From Deltaproteobacteria bacterium (GTDB lineage: Bacteria; JACQOV01), in contig JACQOV010000022.1 of assembly GCA_016202395.1 (NCBI GenBank), forward strand, positions 1 through 51,440: a stretch of 51,440 nucleotides of DNA, in the 5' to 3' direction. Below the pieces are notes generated by a model, which saw nothing but the letters and a program-made list of their open reading frames with translations, was not told where the DNA came from and did no database searches. The translations under genes and the position numbers were made by a program. Shown in pieces: positions 17,118 to 25,084 of the stretch. Numbering within the stretch: the first letter of the stretch is position 1; the number at the start of each line of letters is the position of its first letter.

Positions 17118-18034
17118 CGGTACTGAAAGAACAGGAGGGGGCTCGACTCGATCTGTTTCTTAAAGAAAGGCTCATCGATTCCACCCGTTCGCAGATTCAT
17201 CGTTGGGTGGAAGAGGGATACGTTGCGATCAACTCCAAAATGGCCCGTAAAGCGGGCAAGAGATTGCGCTCTCAGGATTGTGTCGAGATTGCTGTTCCAG
17301 CTATCCCCAGCGCTTTAGAGCCAGAGCCGATCCCCTTAAAGATTTTGTACGAAGATGAATCGATTGTGGTCATCGATAAGCCCGCGCATCTCGTCGTTTA
17401 TCCCGGAGCGGGGCATCGCACGGGGACTTTAGTTCATGCTCTCGTTTACCGATTTCCTTCGATCGCCTCTGTCGGTGGAAAAGGGAGGCCCGGGATCGTT
17501 CATCGTTTGGATAAGGGGACCTCGGGGGTTTTAGTGGTTGCAAAGACGGCCGCCGCCTATCATTCCTTAGTGAGGCAGTTTGAGAAACGAACCGTGGATA
17601 AACGTTATCGGGCCGTTGTCTTGGGAGAACTTTCTCGCGATTCTGGCTCCATTGAACTTCCGATCGGTCGCGATCCCCATCAACGAAAGAAGATGTCAAT
17701 TCGATCGCGCCGAGGGAAAGAGGCATGGACTCAGTATTGCGTGAGAGAACGATTGAAGGGGGCCACCGATGTGGAATTGGTCCTTCATTCCGGAAGAACT
17801 CATCAGATTCGGGTTCATATGGGTGCGCTGAGTCACCCGGTTTTTGGCGATAAAACCTATGGGGGGATGCCACCGAAGGGGGGCCGACTCTATCTTTTAG
17901 CGGAGGCGCTGGGTCGCCCCGCTCTTCACGCGGCACGAATGGGGTTGGATCATCCGGCGAGTGGAGAAAGGATGAACTTTGAGGCCTCCTTGCCAGAGGA
18001 TATGGAGTTGCTGCTCAAAAAATTGCATTTATGA
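17090..18034 (+). CDS. rluD: RluD-family 23S rRNA pseudouridine synthase
   Basis: I start at ATG 17090, giving 314 residues; a longer frame from 17024 lies wholly inside the patatin gene. An S4 RNA-binding domain (about 13-75) precedes the catalytic domain with the signature HRLDKGTSG and catalytic Asp141. The endings GRTHQIRVHMGALSHPVFGD and ALHAARMGLDHP are typical. RluD-type enzymes modify helix 69 of 23S rRNA; RluC-like specificity cannot be excluded. The gene overlaps the patatin gene upstream and pgeF downstream (ATGA), making one translationally coupled run. Confidence 0.95.
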   Translation: MGFERHQKLTVLKEQEGARLDLFLKERLIDSTRSQIHRWVEEGYVAINSKMARKAGKRLRSQDCVEIAVPAIPSALEPEPIPLKILYEDESIVVIDKPAHLVVYPGAGHRTGTLVHALVYRFPSIASVGGKGRPGIVHRLDKGTSGVLVVAKTAAAYHSLVRQFEKRTVDKRYRAVVLGELSRDSGSIELPIGRDPHQRKKMSIRSRRGKEAWTQYCVRERLKGATDVELVLHSGRTHQIRVHMGALSHPVFGDKTYGGMPPKGGRLYLLAEALGRPALHAARMGLDHPASGERMNFEASLPEDMELLLKKLHL

Positions 18035-18822
18035 TCGAAATACTTCAAGATTCTCATTGGGAGAAAATCCCCAATTTAGTGTATGGATTCACCACGCGTT
18101 GGGGAGGGGTTTCCAGCCCTCCTTATGAAGAGTTCAATGGGTCTCTTTCCGTTGGGGACGATCCATTGGCTGTGGAGACGAATCGAAAGCGATTCTCGGA
18201 GCAATTAGGCATTTCCCTCTCTCAGTGCTTTACGGTTCGTCAAGTTCATGGGAATGATATTCTCGTGATCGATAAAGAAGGGTCTCTCCCCGATTCGAAA
18301 GATTTACAGAAAGGGCACGATGCTTTAATCACGAATCGTGTAGAGGTGTTGTTGGGCATTCAGACAGCCGATTGTTTACCCCTCTTAATGGTGGATGTTG
18401 AGAAAAATGTGGCGGCTGCGGTTCATGCGGGGTGGAAAGGAACCTACCTTGGCATTGCCATGAAGGTGATTGCGGAGATGAGCCGGCTTTATCAATCCTC
18501 ACCGCGAGAGGTTCAAGTTCTTTTAGGGCCGTCGATAGGGCGCTGCTGTTATCAGTTTGGAGATCCAGAGATCCAGGAATTCAAAGAACGTTACCTTCAT
18601 CACGCCCGCTGGATTGAGTCTCGGAGCGGTTCCTATTTTCTGGATATTCGAGAAGCGAATCGCTGTCAATTATTATCGCGAGGAGTTCCTGCCGAAAATA
18701 TTCGATCGATCACCCGATGCACTTGTTGTGAAAGGGAGGAATTTTTCTCTGTCCGTCGCGAAGAAACCACAGGTCGGCATCTCAATTTTATTATGCTCCG
18801 CTCTAAAGGGGGTCTCCGATGA
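18031..18822 (+). CDS. pgeF: Peptidoglycan editing factor PgeF (YfiH, laccase-domain family)
   Basis: The 263-residue product carries the zinc-site residues His73 (RQVHGND), Cys115 (QTADCLPLL) and His132 (VHAGWKG), with GPSIGRCCYQFG and the cysteine-rich FSVRREETTGRH ending. Once called a multicopper laccase, the family is now known to remove mis-incorporated L-Ser from peptidoglycan precursors and has purine nucleoside phosphorylase-like activity. The order RluD-PgeF is common across bacteria, which supports both calls. It overlaps rluD upstream and the next membrane protein by 4 bases each. Confidence 0.95.
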   Translation: MIEILQDSHWEKIPNLVYGFTTRWGGVSSPPYEEFNGSLSVGDDPLAVETNRKRFSEQLGISLSQCFTVRQVHGNDILVIDKEGSLPDSKDLQKGHDALITNRVEVLLGIQTADCLPLLMVDVEKNVAAAVHAGWKGTYLGIAMKVIAEMSRLYQSSPREVQVLLGPSIGRCCYQFGDPEIQEFKERYLHHARWIESRSGSYFLDIREANRCQLLSRGVPAENIRSITRCTCCEREEFFSVRREETTGRHLNFIMLRSKGGLR

Positions 18823-19307
18823 TTTGGATTCTCTTAAGCGCCCTCCTTTTGTATCTTGTGATTCAAATCTATGGAGTGGATCAACGGTTAGCCACCCTTG
18901 TGGAGGAGGCCCAAGAGGTGATTTTACGTTTGCTTCGCAGACGTTGGCAACACGTGGCCGAATTTCTAAAAAAAGAGCCTGCTCTCACATCCTCATTTTC
19001 CTTCCCCCCTCGGCTTCCTTCCACGGAGAGTCCCTATCCCGAGGGGTTGACTTGGGATGAAGAGCTCCGATTAGCGGACCAACTGGCCCACTCGTTACGA
19101 TCCACCCCGGGCCCTCTTCTAAAAGAACTTCAAGAGATCGAATCCCAGTTGCAGATGGCGGTGCAGTATCATCGAAGCGCAAGCCGCTCTTGGAATGAAT
19201 TCCGGAAGCCTGTTTGGAGAGGTTGGGTCCGCCTTTTCTCAAGGCGAGGTTTTGCCGCGGAACCGATCCTGCCTTCCATCACCGTGGTTGTTCAAAAAAT
19301 ACGATAA
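18819..19307 (+). CDS. Membrane-anchored helical protein, unrecognised
   Basis: The 162-residue protein has an N-terminal membrane helix (about 2-18) and then long charged helices. The segment LKELQEIESQLQMAVQYHRSA (124-144), followed by SWNEFRKP, recalls the LemA pattern (NA-x-AYN-x-A-V-x-x-YN), so a distant LemA-like fold is possible, but the match is weak. It is coupled to pgeF by an ATGA overlap. Base and codon use look like its neighbours. I cannot assign a function. Confidence 0.7.
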   Translation: MIWILLSALLLYLVIQIYGVDQRLATLVEEAQEVILRLLRRRWQHVAEFLKKEPALTSSFSFPPRLPSTESPYPEGLTWDEELRLADQLAHSLRSTPGPLLKELQEIESQLQMAVQYHRSASRSWNEFRKPVWRGWVRLFSRRGFAAEPILPSITVVVQKIR

Positions 19308-19337
19308 ACCGATTCTGCTTGATAAAACATTGTTTTC

Positions 19338-20942
19338 GTGATAGTTTCATCCCACCTCTGCATGGAAGAGAACAGCTCCAATATCTTTCCGAAGCCTGTT
19401 CCGGGCGATCTCGTTGATCGTCGTTTTCGGGTGAGTCGTCTCCTCGAGAACTGCATCTTGGGAGCCTCCTATGGGGTGCAAGAAGGGGAGAGGCCGAAGG
19501 TCCTCCGGCTCTTCGATCCGGTATCAGGGTTAGGGCATCCTTCCGAACAGAATCTTCCCAACGTTGTCGAGTATTGGCAAACCCATTTGGAATCCGCTCT
19601 CATCCCTTTTGAAACATGGGGAAAGTGTGAGGGATCCTCGTATCTCGTTCGCCCTTGGGTGGAAGGGGTGAGCCTAGCCCAAATCTTGGCTGAAAGGGTT
19701 CAACACGGCGCTACGATTTCGGAGCAGGAACAAGAAACTTGGATTTTAGGGCTGCTCGAGGCGATGCGCACTCTCCATCGTTATGAGGTTTTTGGGACCC
19801 TAAAGCCATCCAATATTTTTCTCACCAAGGACTCTAAGATTGTTCTCACCGATTTTGCTTTGATGTCTCTCATTCCACATGCGGAGTTAATCGGTTGTTA
19901 TCTGACGAAAGATTCCTATTTCTATCTGGCTCCAGAGCTCATTGGTGGGGATCTTGTGACTCCCCAAAGCGATATTTATTCTATCGGTGTTATCTTGGAA
20001 GAGATGCTAACGTTGACGCTTCCCAAAGGGAGGGGCTTGGATCCTGTATTGAAAGGTTCCCCTTGGGAATCGGTTCTGGCTCGTTGTTTGGCTGTCGAGC
20101 CGGGTGAGCGATTTCAATCGGTGGAGGCGCTCGAAAAAGCGATTCGGCCCATTCTTCTCAGGGAACCCACTCTTTCTGAACATGTCCCAGCAGCCGTTGG
20201 ATCTGAAGAAGAGGGGCCGATCACGATTCCTATTCCATTGGAAGATTCACGGCCTTCCTCGTCTCATCGGCTCGGATGGGGTGCGGTCTTGTTCGTTGGA
20301 GTTCTTATCGGGTTTGGTTATTTTGCGCTTCAAAAACAGGAAAAGCCGGCTCCTTCCCTGCAGATCGAAGAAAGATATGATTTGGCTTTAGAGACCTCCC
20401 TCCTTTCTCCCCCTCTTATGGGTGATGAGATCGGTATCGATGAGCCTGTGGAGCCTGAAATCATGATTCCTTCTCCTCCAGCGCCCCAAGAGAGTGTCAT
20501 CCCCCCGTCTTCTAAAAGTGTTTTGCCAGGACCTGCCTCTCAGCAGGAGGAGGGGTTTACCTCTGTTCCAGTCTGTCCTAAAGAGATGATCCTTTTGAAC
20601 CGCGCGAAGAAGAGGGTTTGCATCGATCCACATCCTTTTCCGAATGTGTCCGAAGGCAGCCCCGTGAGGACTCAAACTTTTGATGAGGCATTGGAGCGTT
20701 GCCGATCGGTCGGGAAGGAGATCTGCGCGGAGATCTCGTGGGAATACGCCTGTGAAAAAGGGATGATTCATCGTCAAACGCAGATTCCAGAATGGGTTGT
20801 CGATGCGGTGGGGCAAGCCCAACTGAAGGAAGGGGAATCGTGTTCGGACCGAGGCGCTCATTCTTTGGAGAACTCTCCCGCCAATGCGGTATTCCACTGT
20901 TGCGCCTCTCCATTCTTGAGGTGGGTCTCTTCTCGCAGATAA
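19338..20942 (+). CDS. Pseudokinase with transmembrane segment and FGE/SUMF1-like C-terminus
   Basis: A 534-residue protein. Residues about 30-280 have a Ser/Thr kinase outline, with SDIYSIGVILEEM (211-223) and LAPE at 197-200. The catalytic HRD aspartate is replaced by Thr154 (FGTLKPSN), the DFG glycine by Ala174 (DFA), and no glycine-rich loop is visible. A membrane helix (313-330) and a Pro/Glu linker follow. The last ~110 residues (CPKEMILLN, RTQTFDEALERCRSVGKEIC, ISWEYACEKG) look like a reduced formylglycine-generating-enzyme or lectin-like domain. GTG 19338 opens the frame, ATG 19362 is an alternative start, and neither has a good SD. It is probably a signalling scaffold rather than an active kinase. 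Confidence 0.8.
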   Translation: MIVSSHLCMEENSSNIFPKPVPGDLVDRRFRVSRLLENCILGASYGVQEGERPKVLRLFDPVSGLGHPSEQNLPNVVEYWQTHLESALIPFETWGKCEGSSYLVRPWVEGVSLAQILAERVQHGATISEQEQETWILGLLEAMRTLHRYEVFGTLKPSNIFLTKDSKIVLTDFALMSLIPHAELIGCYLTKDSYFYLAPELIGGDLVTPQSDIYSIGVILEEMLTLTLPKGRGLDPVLKGSPWESVLARCLAVEPGERFQSVEALEKAIRPILLREPTLSEHVPAAVGSEEEGPITIPIPLEDSRPSSSHRLGWGAVLFVGVLIGFGYFALQKQEKPAPSLQIEERYDLALETSLLSPPLMGDEIGIDEPVEPEIMIPSPPAPQESVIPPSSKSVLPGPASQQEEGFTSVPVCPKEMILLNRAKKRVCIDPHPFPNVSEGSPVRTQTFDEALERCRSVGKEICAEISWEYACEKGMIHRQTQIPEWVVDAVGQAQLKEGESCSDRGAHSLENSPANAVFHCCASPFLRWVSSRR

Positions 20943-21013
20943 TCCCACAAAGGAGTTGCTTCGTAAGAGCCACCTGTGGTAAGAGCAAGCTACGTTGTTT
21001 GGAGTGAGAAGCC

Positions 21014-22387
21014 ATGCCTAAAGTGCTCATTGTCGATGATGACCCATCCGTTCGTGAATTTCTCAAAATCACGTTAAAGCCGGACTATACGCTTTTAGAG
21101 GCCTCCCAGGCTCGAGAGGCGATCGAACTTTTTCGCCAAGAGCGCCCCGACCTTGTTTTGCTCGATATCCTTCTTCCCGAGATTAGCGGGATGGAGTGTC
21201 TGAAACAGTTCGTTCAGGAGCGCCCCGATGCCAAGGTAATCATGATCACGGCGGTAGATCGAGTGAAGGTTGCGGTAGAGGCGATGCAGTTGGGAGCTTT
21301 TGACTACATTCCAAAACCGTTTGATGTTGAAACACTGAGATTGGTTGTGGATCGGGCCATTCATAGCCGCCAGATGGAACAAGAGATCCATCTACTTCGC
21401 TCCGAGGTTGACCAAAAATATCAATTTCAGAATATTATTGGCAAATCCCCACAGATGCAGGAGATCTTCCGAGTGATAGAACAAGTGGCCGATAAAGATT
21501 CCACCGTTCTCATCTTGGGGGAAAGCGGAACTGGGAAAGAGCTTGTGGCCCGGGCCATTCATGAGATGAGCTCTAGAAATGATAAGAACTTTGTGGGTCT
21601 CAATTGTGCCGCTATTCCAGAGCATCTGATCGAGAGCGAGCTGTTCGGCCATGAAAAAGGGGCCTTTACCGATGCCTTTGAACGTAAAATGGGGCAATTT
21701 GAGGCGGCCAATAATGGAACCCTCTTTTTAGATGAGATTGGAGATCTCTCTCTCTCAACACAGGTCAAAATTTTAAGGGTCTTGCAGGAAAAGGAGTTCC
21801 ATCGGGTGGGGGGAACGACGCCGATTAAGGTGGATGTCCGATTGATCGCGGCAACAAACAAGGACTTGGAAGAGGCGATTCGTCAAGGGAAATTTCGTGA
21901 AGATCTTTATTTTAGAATCAACGTGGTTCCAATTACAATCTCTCCCCTTCGTCAAAGGAGAGAGGATATTCCCATTTTAGCAAACCACTATGCGGAGCTT
22001 CTCTCCAAAAGGGAGAATGGCAAGGTGAGAACCCTTTCGCAAAAGGCGATGGAGGTGTTGATGAGCTACGATTGGCCGGGCAATGTGCGGGAGCTCCAGA
22101 ATGTCCTAGAACGGACATTGGGTCTTGTGGATCGCGATGTTATTTATCCCGATGATCTCCCTCCCGAGATCCGGGAGGCTTATCGATTTGTGAAAAGGAA
22201 AGAGTCGGTTCTTGAAGGAGAGGTGACGATGGGAGAAGCGGAAAAAGAGTTTGAAAGAGAATTAATCCTTAATGCTCTCAGAAAATCAAAGGGGATTCAA
22301 ACAAAAGCGGCTCAGATGTTAGGAGTCTCTCGAAGGATCCTCAAATATAAGATGGACAAATATTCCATAAATTATAAAGATTTATAA
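21014..22387 (+). CDS. NtrC-family sigma-54-dependent response regulator
   Basis: The 457-residue product has an N-terminal receiver (acidic pocket DDDP, phospho-acceptor Asp51 in LVLLDILLPEISG, switch Lys in IPKPF). The AAA+ domain is complete: Walker A GESGTGKE, the sigma-54-contact loop GAFTDA, FLDEIGDLS and the arginine finger region. A Fis-type HTH (about 415-455) ends it. All elements for sigma-54 activation are intact. No sensor kinase is adjacent on the same strand, although a pseudokinase sits just upstream. The intergenic region after it holds candidate activator sites and a -24/-12 promoter, which suggests that it drives the HD-GYP gene downstream. Confidence 0.96.
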   Translation: MPKVLIVDDDPSVREFLKITLKPDYTLLEASQAREAIELFRQERPDLVLLDILLPEISGMECLKQFVQERPDAKVIMITAVDRVKVAVEAMQLGAFDYIPKPFDVETLRLVVDRAIHSRQMEQEIHLLRSEVDQKYQFQNIIGKSPQMQEIFRVIEQVADKDSTVLILGESGTGKELVARAIHEMSSRNDKNFVGLNCAAIPEHLIESELFGHEKGAFTDAFERKMGQFEAANNGTLFLDEIGDLSLSTQVKILRVLQEKEFHRVGGTTPIKVDVRLIAATNKDLEEAIRQGKFREDLYFRINVVPITISPLRQRREDIPILANHYAELLSKRENGKVRTLSQKAMEVLMSYDWPGNVRELQNVLERTLGLVDRDVIYPDDLPPEIREAYRFVKRKESVLEGEVTMGEAEKEFERELILNALRKSKGIQTKAAQMLGVSRRILKYKMDKYSINYKDL

Positions 22388-22391
22388 CGCA

Positions 22392-22528
22392 GTGCACAAA
22401 AATGTTCATGACTAGCAACTTTTTTCTGAGTTCTGAACATTTTTGAACAACTTCGTTTTTTTAAGAATAACCTCATTAAAAACGGTTCCTTGAGACAGAT
22501 GTGGATAACTTGTGCACAGAAATGTTCA
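22392..22528 (+). promoter_or_regulatory. Repeated upstream activator-like boxes
   Basis: GTGCACAAAAATGTTCA (22392-22408) recurs with one change at 22512-22528. An inverted half, TGAACATTT, stands at 22434-22442, and another TTGAAC-like half follows. The boxes lie about 120-255 bases upstream of a -24/-12 promoter, as expected for enhancer sites of an NtrC-type activator. The activator gene ends 5 bases before the first box. Binding is inferred, not shown. Confidence 0.6.
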
Positions 22529-22647
22529 AGAAACGGGAGTGGATCAGCTTTTGTAGATGAAAATTGGACTCTAAGGAATTCTGTATAACCCATTGAAAAT
22601 GAATGGATTTTATTGAAAATGAATTTATTTTTAGAAGAGGCGTGGTT

Positions 22648-22664
22648 TTGGCACGATTCTTGTA
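22648..22664 (+). promoter_or_regulatory. Sigma-54 (-24/-12) promoter
   Basis: TTGGCACGATTCTTGTA matches the sigma-54 consensus TTGGCACG-N4-TTGCA, with one change (GC to GT) at the -12 element and exactly ten bases between the conserved GG and the -12 dinucleotide. Transcription would begin near 22675, some 29 bases before the HD-GYP start codon. Confidence 0.75.
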
Positions 22665-22703
22665 TAGCCTTAGCCTGTGGAATTTGTATCGAGAGGAAGG
22701 AAA

Positions 22704-23828
22704 ATGTCAAACGGAAATTCGCAAGTCCTTGTTGTGGACGATGATTTAGGGCCTCGTGAGACCTTGAAGATGATTCTCAAGGCTCACTACGGCGTATTCA
22801 CGGCAAGTGATGGGGAGGAGGCCCTCCAGGTTCTTGGGGCAGAGCCGATCGATTTAGTGACCTTAGATCTCAAAATGCCAGGGCTTTGTGGGACCGACCT
22901 TTTGAAAGAGATCAAGCGGCGCCACCCCGAAGTCCAGGTGATCATCATTACGGGCCATGGCACGATGGATACGGCGGTGGAGGGGATCCGACAAGGGGTC
23001 TGCGATTTTATCCAAAAACCGTACAACCTGATGGATCTTTTAAGCGCCGTCAAACGTTCGATTCAGGTTCGGGAATCCCAGAAGATGATGCGCTCGTTGT
23101 TTGAGGAGTTGAACGAGGCGGTCCGTTTCCGAGATACCACCTACGATGTGTTGGATCGAGTGAGGGCTCATCAAGAGGTTGTCCGTAAGGTCGAAGGTTT
23201 GATGCACCAGCCGACTTCGGAGAGAAGGCCTCAAGAGAATTCGAGTGAAACGTTGGAGTTTGCCAAAGTTTTGGCCCACACCCTAGAGAGTCAAGATCCT
23301 TACACCCATGGTCACTCTTGGCGAGTCTCTCACTATTCGATGTTGATTGCCGAGAAACTGGGCCTTAGCGATGGAGAGAAGCAAGATCTTCAGTTAGCGA
23401 GTTTCCTTCATGACATTGGGAAGCTTGGCGTGAATCTCCAATACATTCGGAAACCTGCAAGTCTCTCTAAGGAAGAATGGAAGACGATGAGACAACACCC
23501 GGTGAAAGGGGCAGATTTGGTAGCGCCACTCAATGTTCCGGAAGCGGTTCGGCAGGCGATTCGCCATCACCACGAATTTTATGATGGAAGCGGTTATCCC
23601 GACGGGCTCAAAGCGGAGCAGATCCCGCTCCCTGCGCGCATTGTGGGGATTGCCGACACCTATGATGCCATGGCCACCGACCGGCCCTACCGAAAAGCCC
23701 TATCCCGCGAAAAGATTATCGACGAATTCACCCGATTCTCCGGAATTCAGTTCGATCCTCGACTCGTGAAGATCATCTTGGAGCTGATTTCGGAGCAAGG
23801 GGATCTCCAAGCCAAACTTTTCTATTGA
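22704..23828 (+). CDS. Response regulator with HD-GYP c-di-GMP phosphodiesterase domain
   Basis: I start at ATG 22704 because GAGGAAGG precedes it and the longer frame from GTG 22677 would begin at the predicted transcription start. The 374-residue product has a receiver (phospho-acceptor Asp55 in LVTLDLKMPG) and a full HD-GYP domain: His236-Asp237 in FLHDIGKLGV, the HHEFYDGSGYP motif with Gly297-Tyr298-Pro299, and IADTYDAMATDRPY. It should hydrolyse c-di-GMP to pGpG or GMP under control of phosphorylation. Its own sigma-54-type promoter places it under an NtrC-like activator. A PilZ-domain enzyme near the window end is a possible downstream target of the same second messenger. Confidence 0.95.
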   Translation: MSNGNSQVLVVDDDLGPRETLKMILKAHYGVFTASDGEEALQVLGAEPIDLVTLDLKMPGLCGTDLLKEIKRRHPEVQVIIITGHGTMDTAVEGIRQGVCDFIQKPYNLMDLLSAVKRSIQVRESQKMMRSLFEELNEAVRFRDTTYDVLDRVRAHQEVVRKVEGLMHQPTSERRPQENSSETLEFAKVLAHTLESQDPYTHGHSWRVSHYSMLIAEKLGLSDGEKQDLQLASFLHDIGKLGVNLQYIRKPASLSKEEWKTMRQHPVKGADLVAPLNVPEAVRQAIRHHHEFYDGSGYPDGLKAEQIPLPARIVGIADTYDAMATDRPYRKALSREKIIDEFTRFSGIQFDPRLVKIILELISEQGDLQAKLFY

Positions 23829-23831
23829 AAA

Positions 23832-23868
23832 TGTCATTGCGAGGAGCCGAAGGCGACGAAGCAATCTC
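23832..23868. repeat. Dispersed REP-like repeat (GTCATTGCGAGGAGC family)
   Basis: The sequence TGTCATTGCGAGGAGC, continuing to AAGCAATCTC, forms an imperfect hairpin (ATTGC/GCAAT arms). A diverged copy lies inside the hybrid kinase gene at 44675-44713. It directly follows the HD-GYP stop. Confidence 0.75.
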
Positions 23869-23879
23869 CTCCCCTCTTT

Positions 23880-23919
23880 TGTATCATTTCTGTTACAAAG
23901 TTGTATCAGAACTGTTACA
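23880..23919 (+). promoter_or_regulatory. Tandem operator boxes TGTATC-N6-GTTACA
   Basis: Two palindromic boxes, at 23880-23897 and 23902-23919, have centres 22 bp apart, about two DNA turns. The same arrangement with TGTAAC/GTTACA stands at 46444-46482, before the fatty-acyl-AMP ligase gene. They lie 65 bases upstream of the damaged permease gene. A dimeric repressor of TetR or GntR type would fit; the regulator itself is not identified. Confidence 0.65.
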
Positions 23920-23984
23920 AACCCCCCTTCTGTTAGATCATTCCATTCATCGCTAGTTTTCGGAACCTTTAAAACGAGCTATGA

Positions 23985-25084
23985 ATGAACCTGATGATGG
24001 AGATGCAGAGAAAGTTGGGGCTTTGGGATTCGAGCGCCATTGTGGTGGGGAATATCATTGGGGTAGGGATCTTTATGACCTCCGGCTTTGTCGCCACTCA
24101 TCTGCGCGATCCTTTCCATTTTCTCATGGCTTGGATTGTCGGTGGATTTCTCGCTTTTGCTGGCGCTTTGACCTTTGCAGAATTGGGAGCGGCGATGCCT
24201 CATGCCGGTGGAGACTATGTCTATCTCAAAACGGCCTATGGACCTCTCTGGGGATTTCTCACCGGTTGGGCCTCGTTTCTGGTGACCTTCTCAGGTTCGA
24301 TTGCAGCATTGGCAGTGGCTTTTGCCGGCTACGTGAAAGGGGGGATGCTAACAGCCATCGGCGTAATCTTTTTTCTCACCTTTTTGAATCTTATCGGGGT
24401 CTCGTGGGGGAAATGGGCTCAGAACCTTTTAACCGCTTGGGGATGGGGGTTGTGATCTTGTTGTATGTTGGGATCAACGCCGTTTTCGTTTTTGCGGCCC
24501 CTTTGTCGGAGATGTCGGGGGTGATGGAGGTTGCAGATCTTGCAGCGGCGAATCTATTTGGGAGTTTCGCCTCGAGAGGGGTCTCGTTCCTCGTGGCTTT
24601 GAGTATCCTGGGGGCCTTGAATTCCCTGATCTTGATTGGCCCCAGGATCTATTACGCGATGGCTCAGGACGGTCTCTTCTTTCAAAGAGTGGGATCGATC
24701 CATCCTCGGTTTAAAACCCCTGCCGCCTCGATCCTGTTGCAGTCCCTTTGGGCTACGGTTTTAATTTTGACAGGGACGTTTGGGCAGTTGTTAAACTACG
24801 TGACGTTTGTGATCCTCCTATTCTCTTGCTTGACAGGAGCCGCTGTCTTTGTCATTCGGCATCGGTTCTCTGAGAGGGATCGCCCCTTTTCGATGTGGGG
24901 CTATCCATGGATTCCTTTGCTCTTTATTGGAATCTCTCTTTGGATCATGGGGAATGTACTGGTGACCAAACCTCTGGAGGCCCTTGCTGGTCTTGGATTC
25001 GTTTCATTGGGGATCCCGGTTTATTTCTATTGGAGAAGAAAATTGAAAGGAGAAAACTATGTTCAAAATCGATCGGCATCCTAG
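23985..25084 (+). pseudogene. APC-family amino acid permease, broken by deletion and frameshift
   Basis: The first part (23985-24455) encodes a normal APC permease N-terminus: GNIIGVGIFMTSG, then TFAELGAAMPHAGGDYVY and NLIGVSWGKWAQNLLTA. It then meets a stop. From about 24425 another frame continues the same family: GMGVVILLYVGINAVFVFAAP, LILIGPRIYYAMAQDGLFF and PWIPLLFIGISLWIMGN. At the junction the middle of the protein (the intracellular loop and about two membrane helices, roughly 70-100 residues) is missing, so deletion as well as frameshift has occurred. The downstream reading frame remains clean, which suggests recent decay. Substrate unknown. Confidence 0.85.

Noticed and set aside
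19338..20942. Active Ser/Thr kinase
   Set aside because: The HRD aspartate and the DFG glycine are both replaced, so catalysis is improbable.
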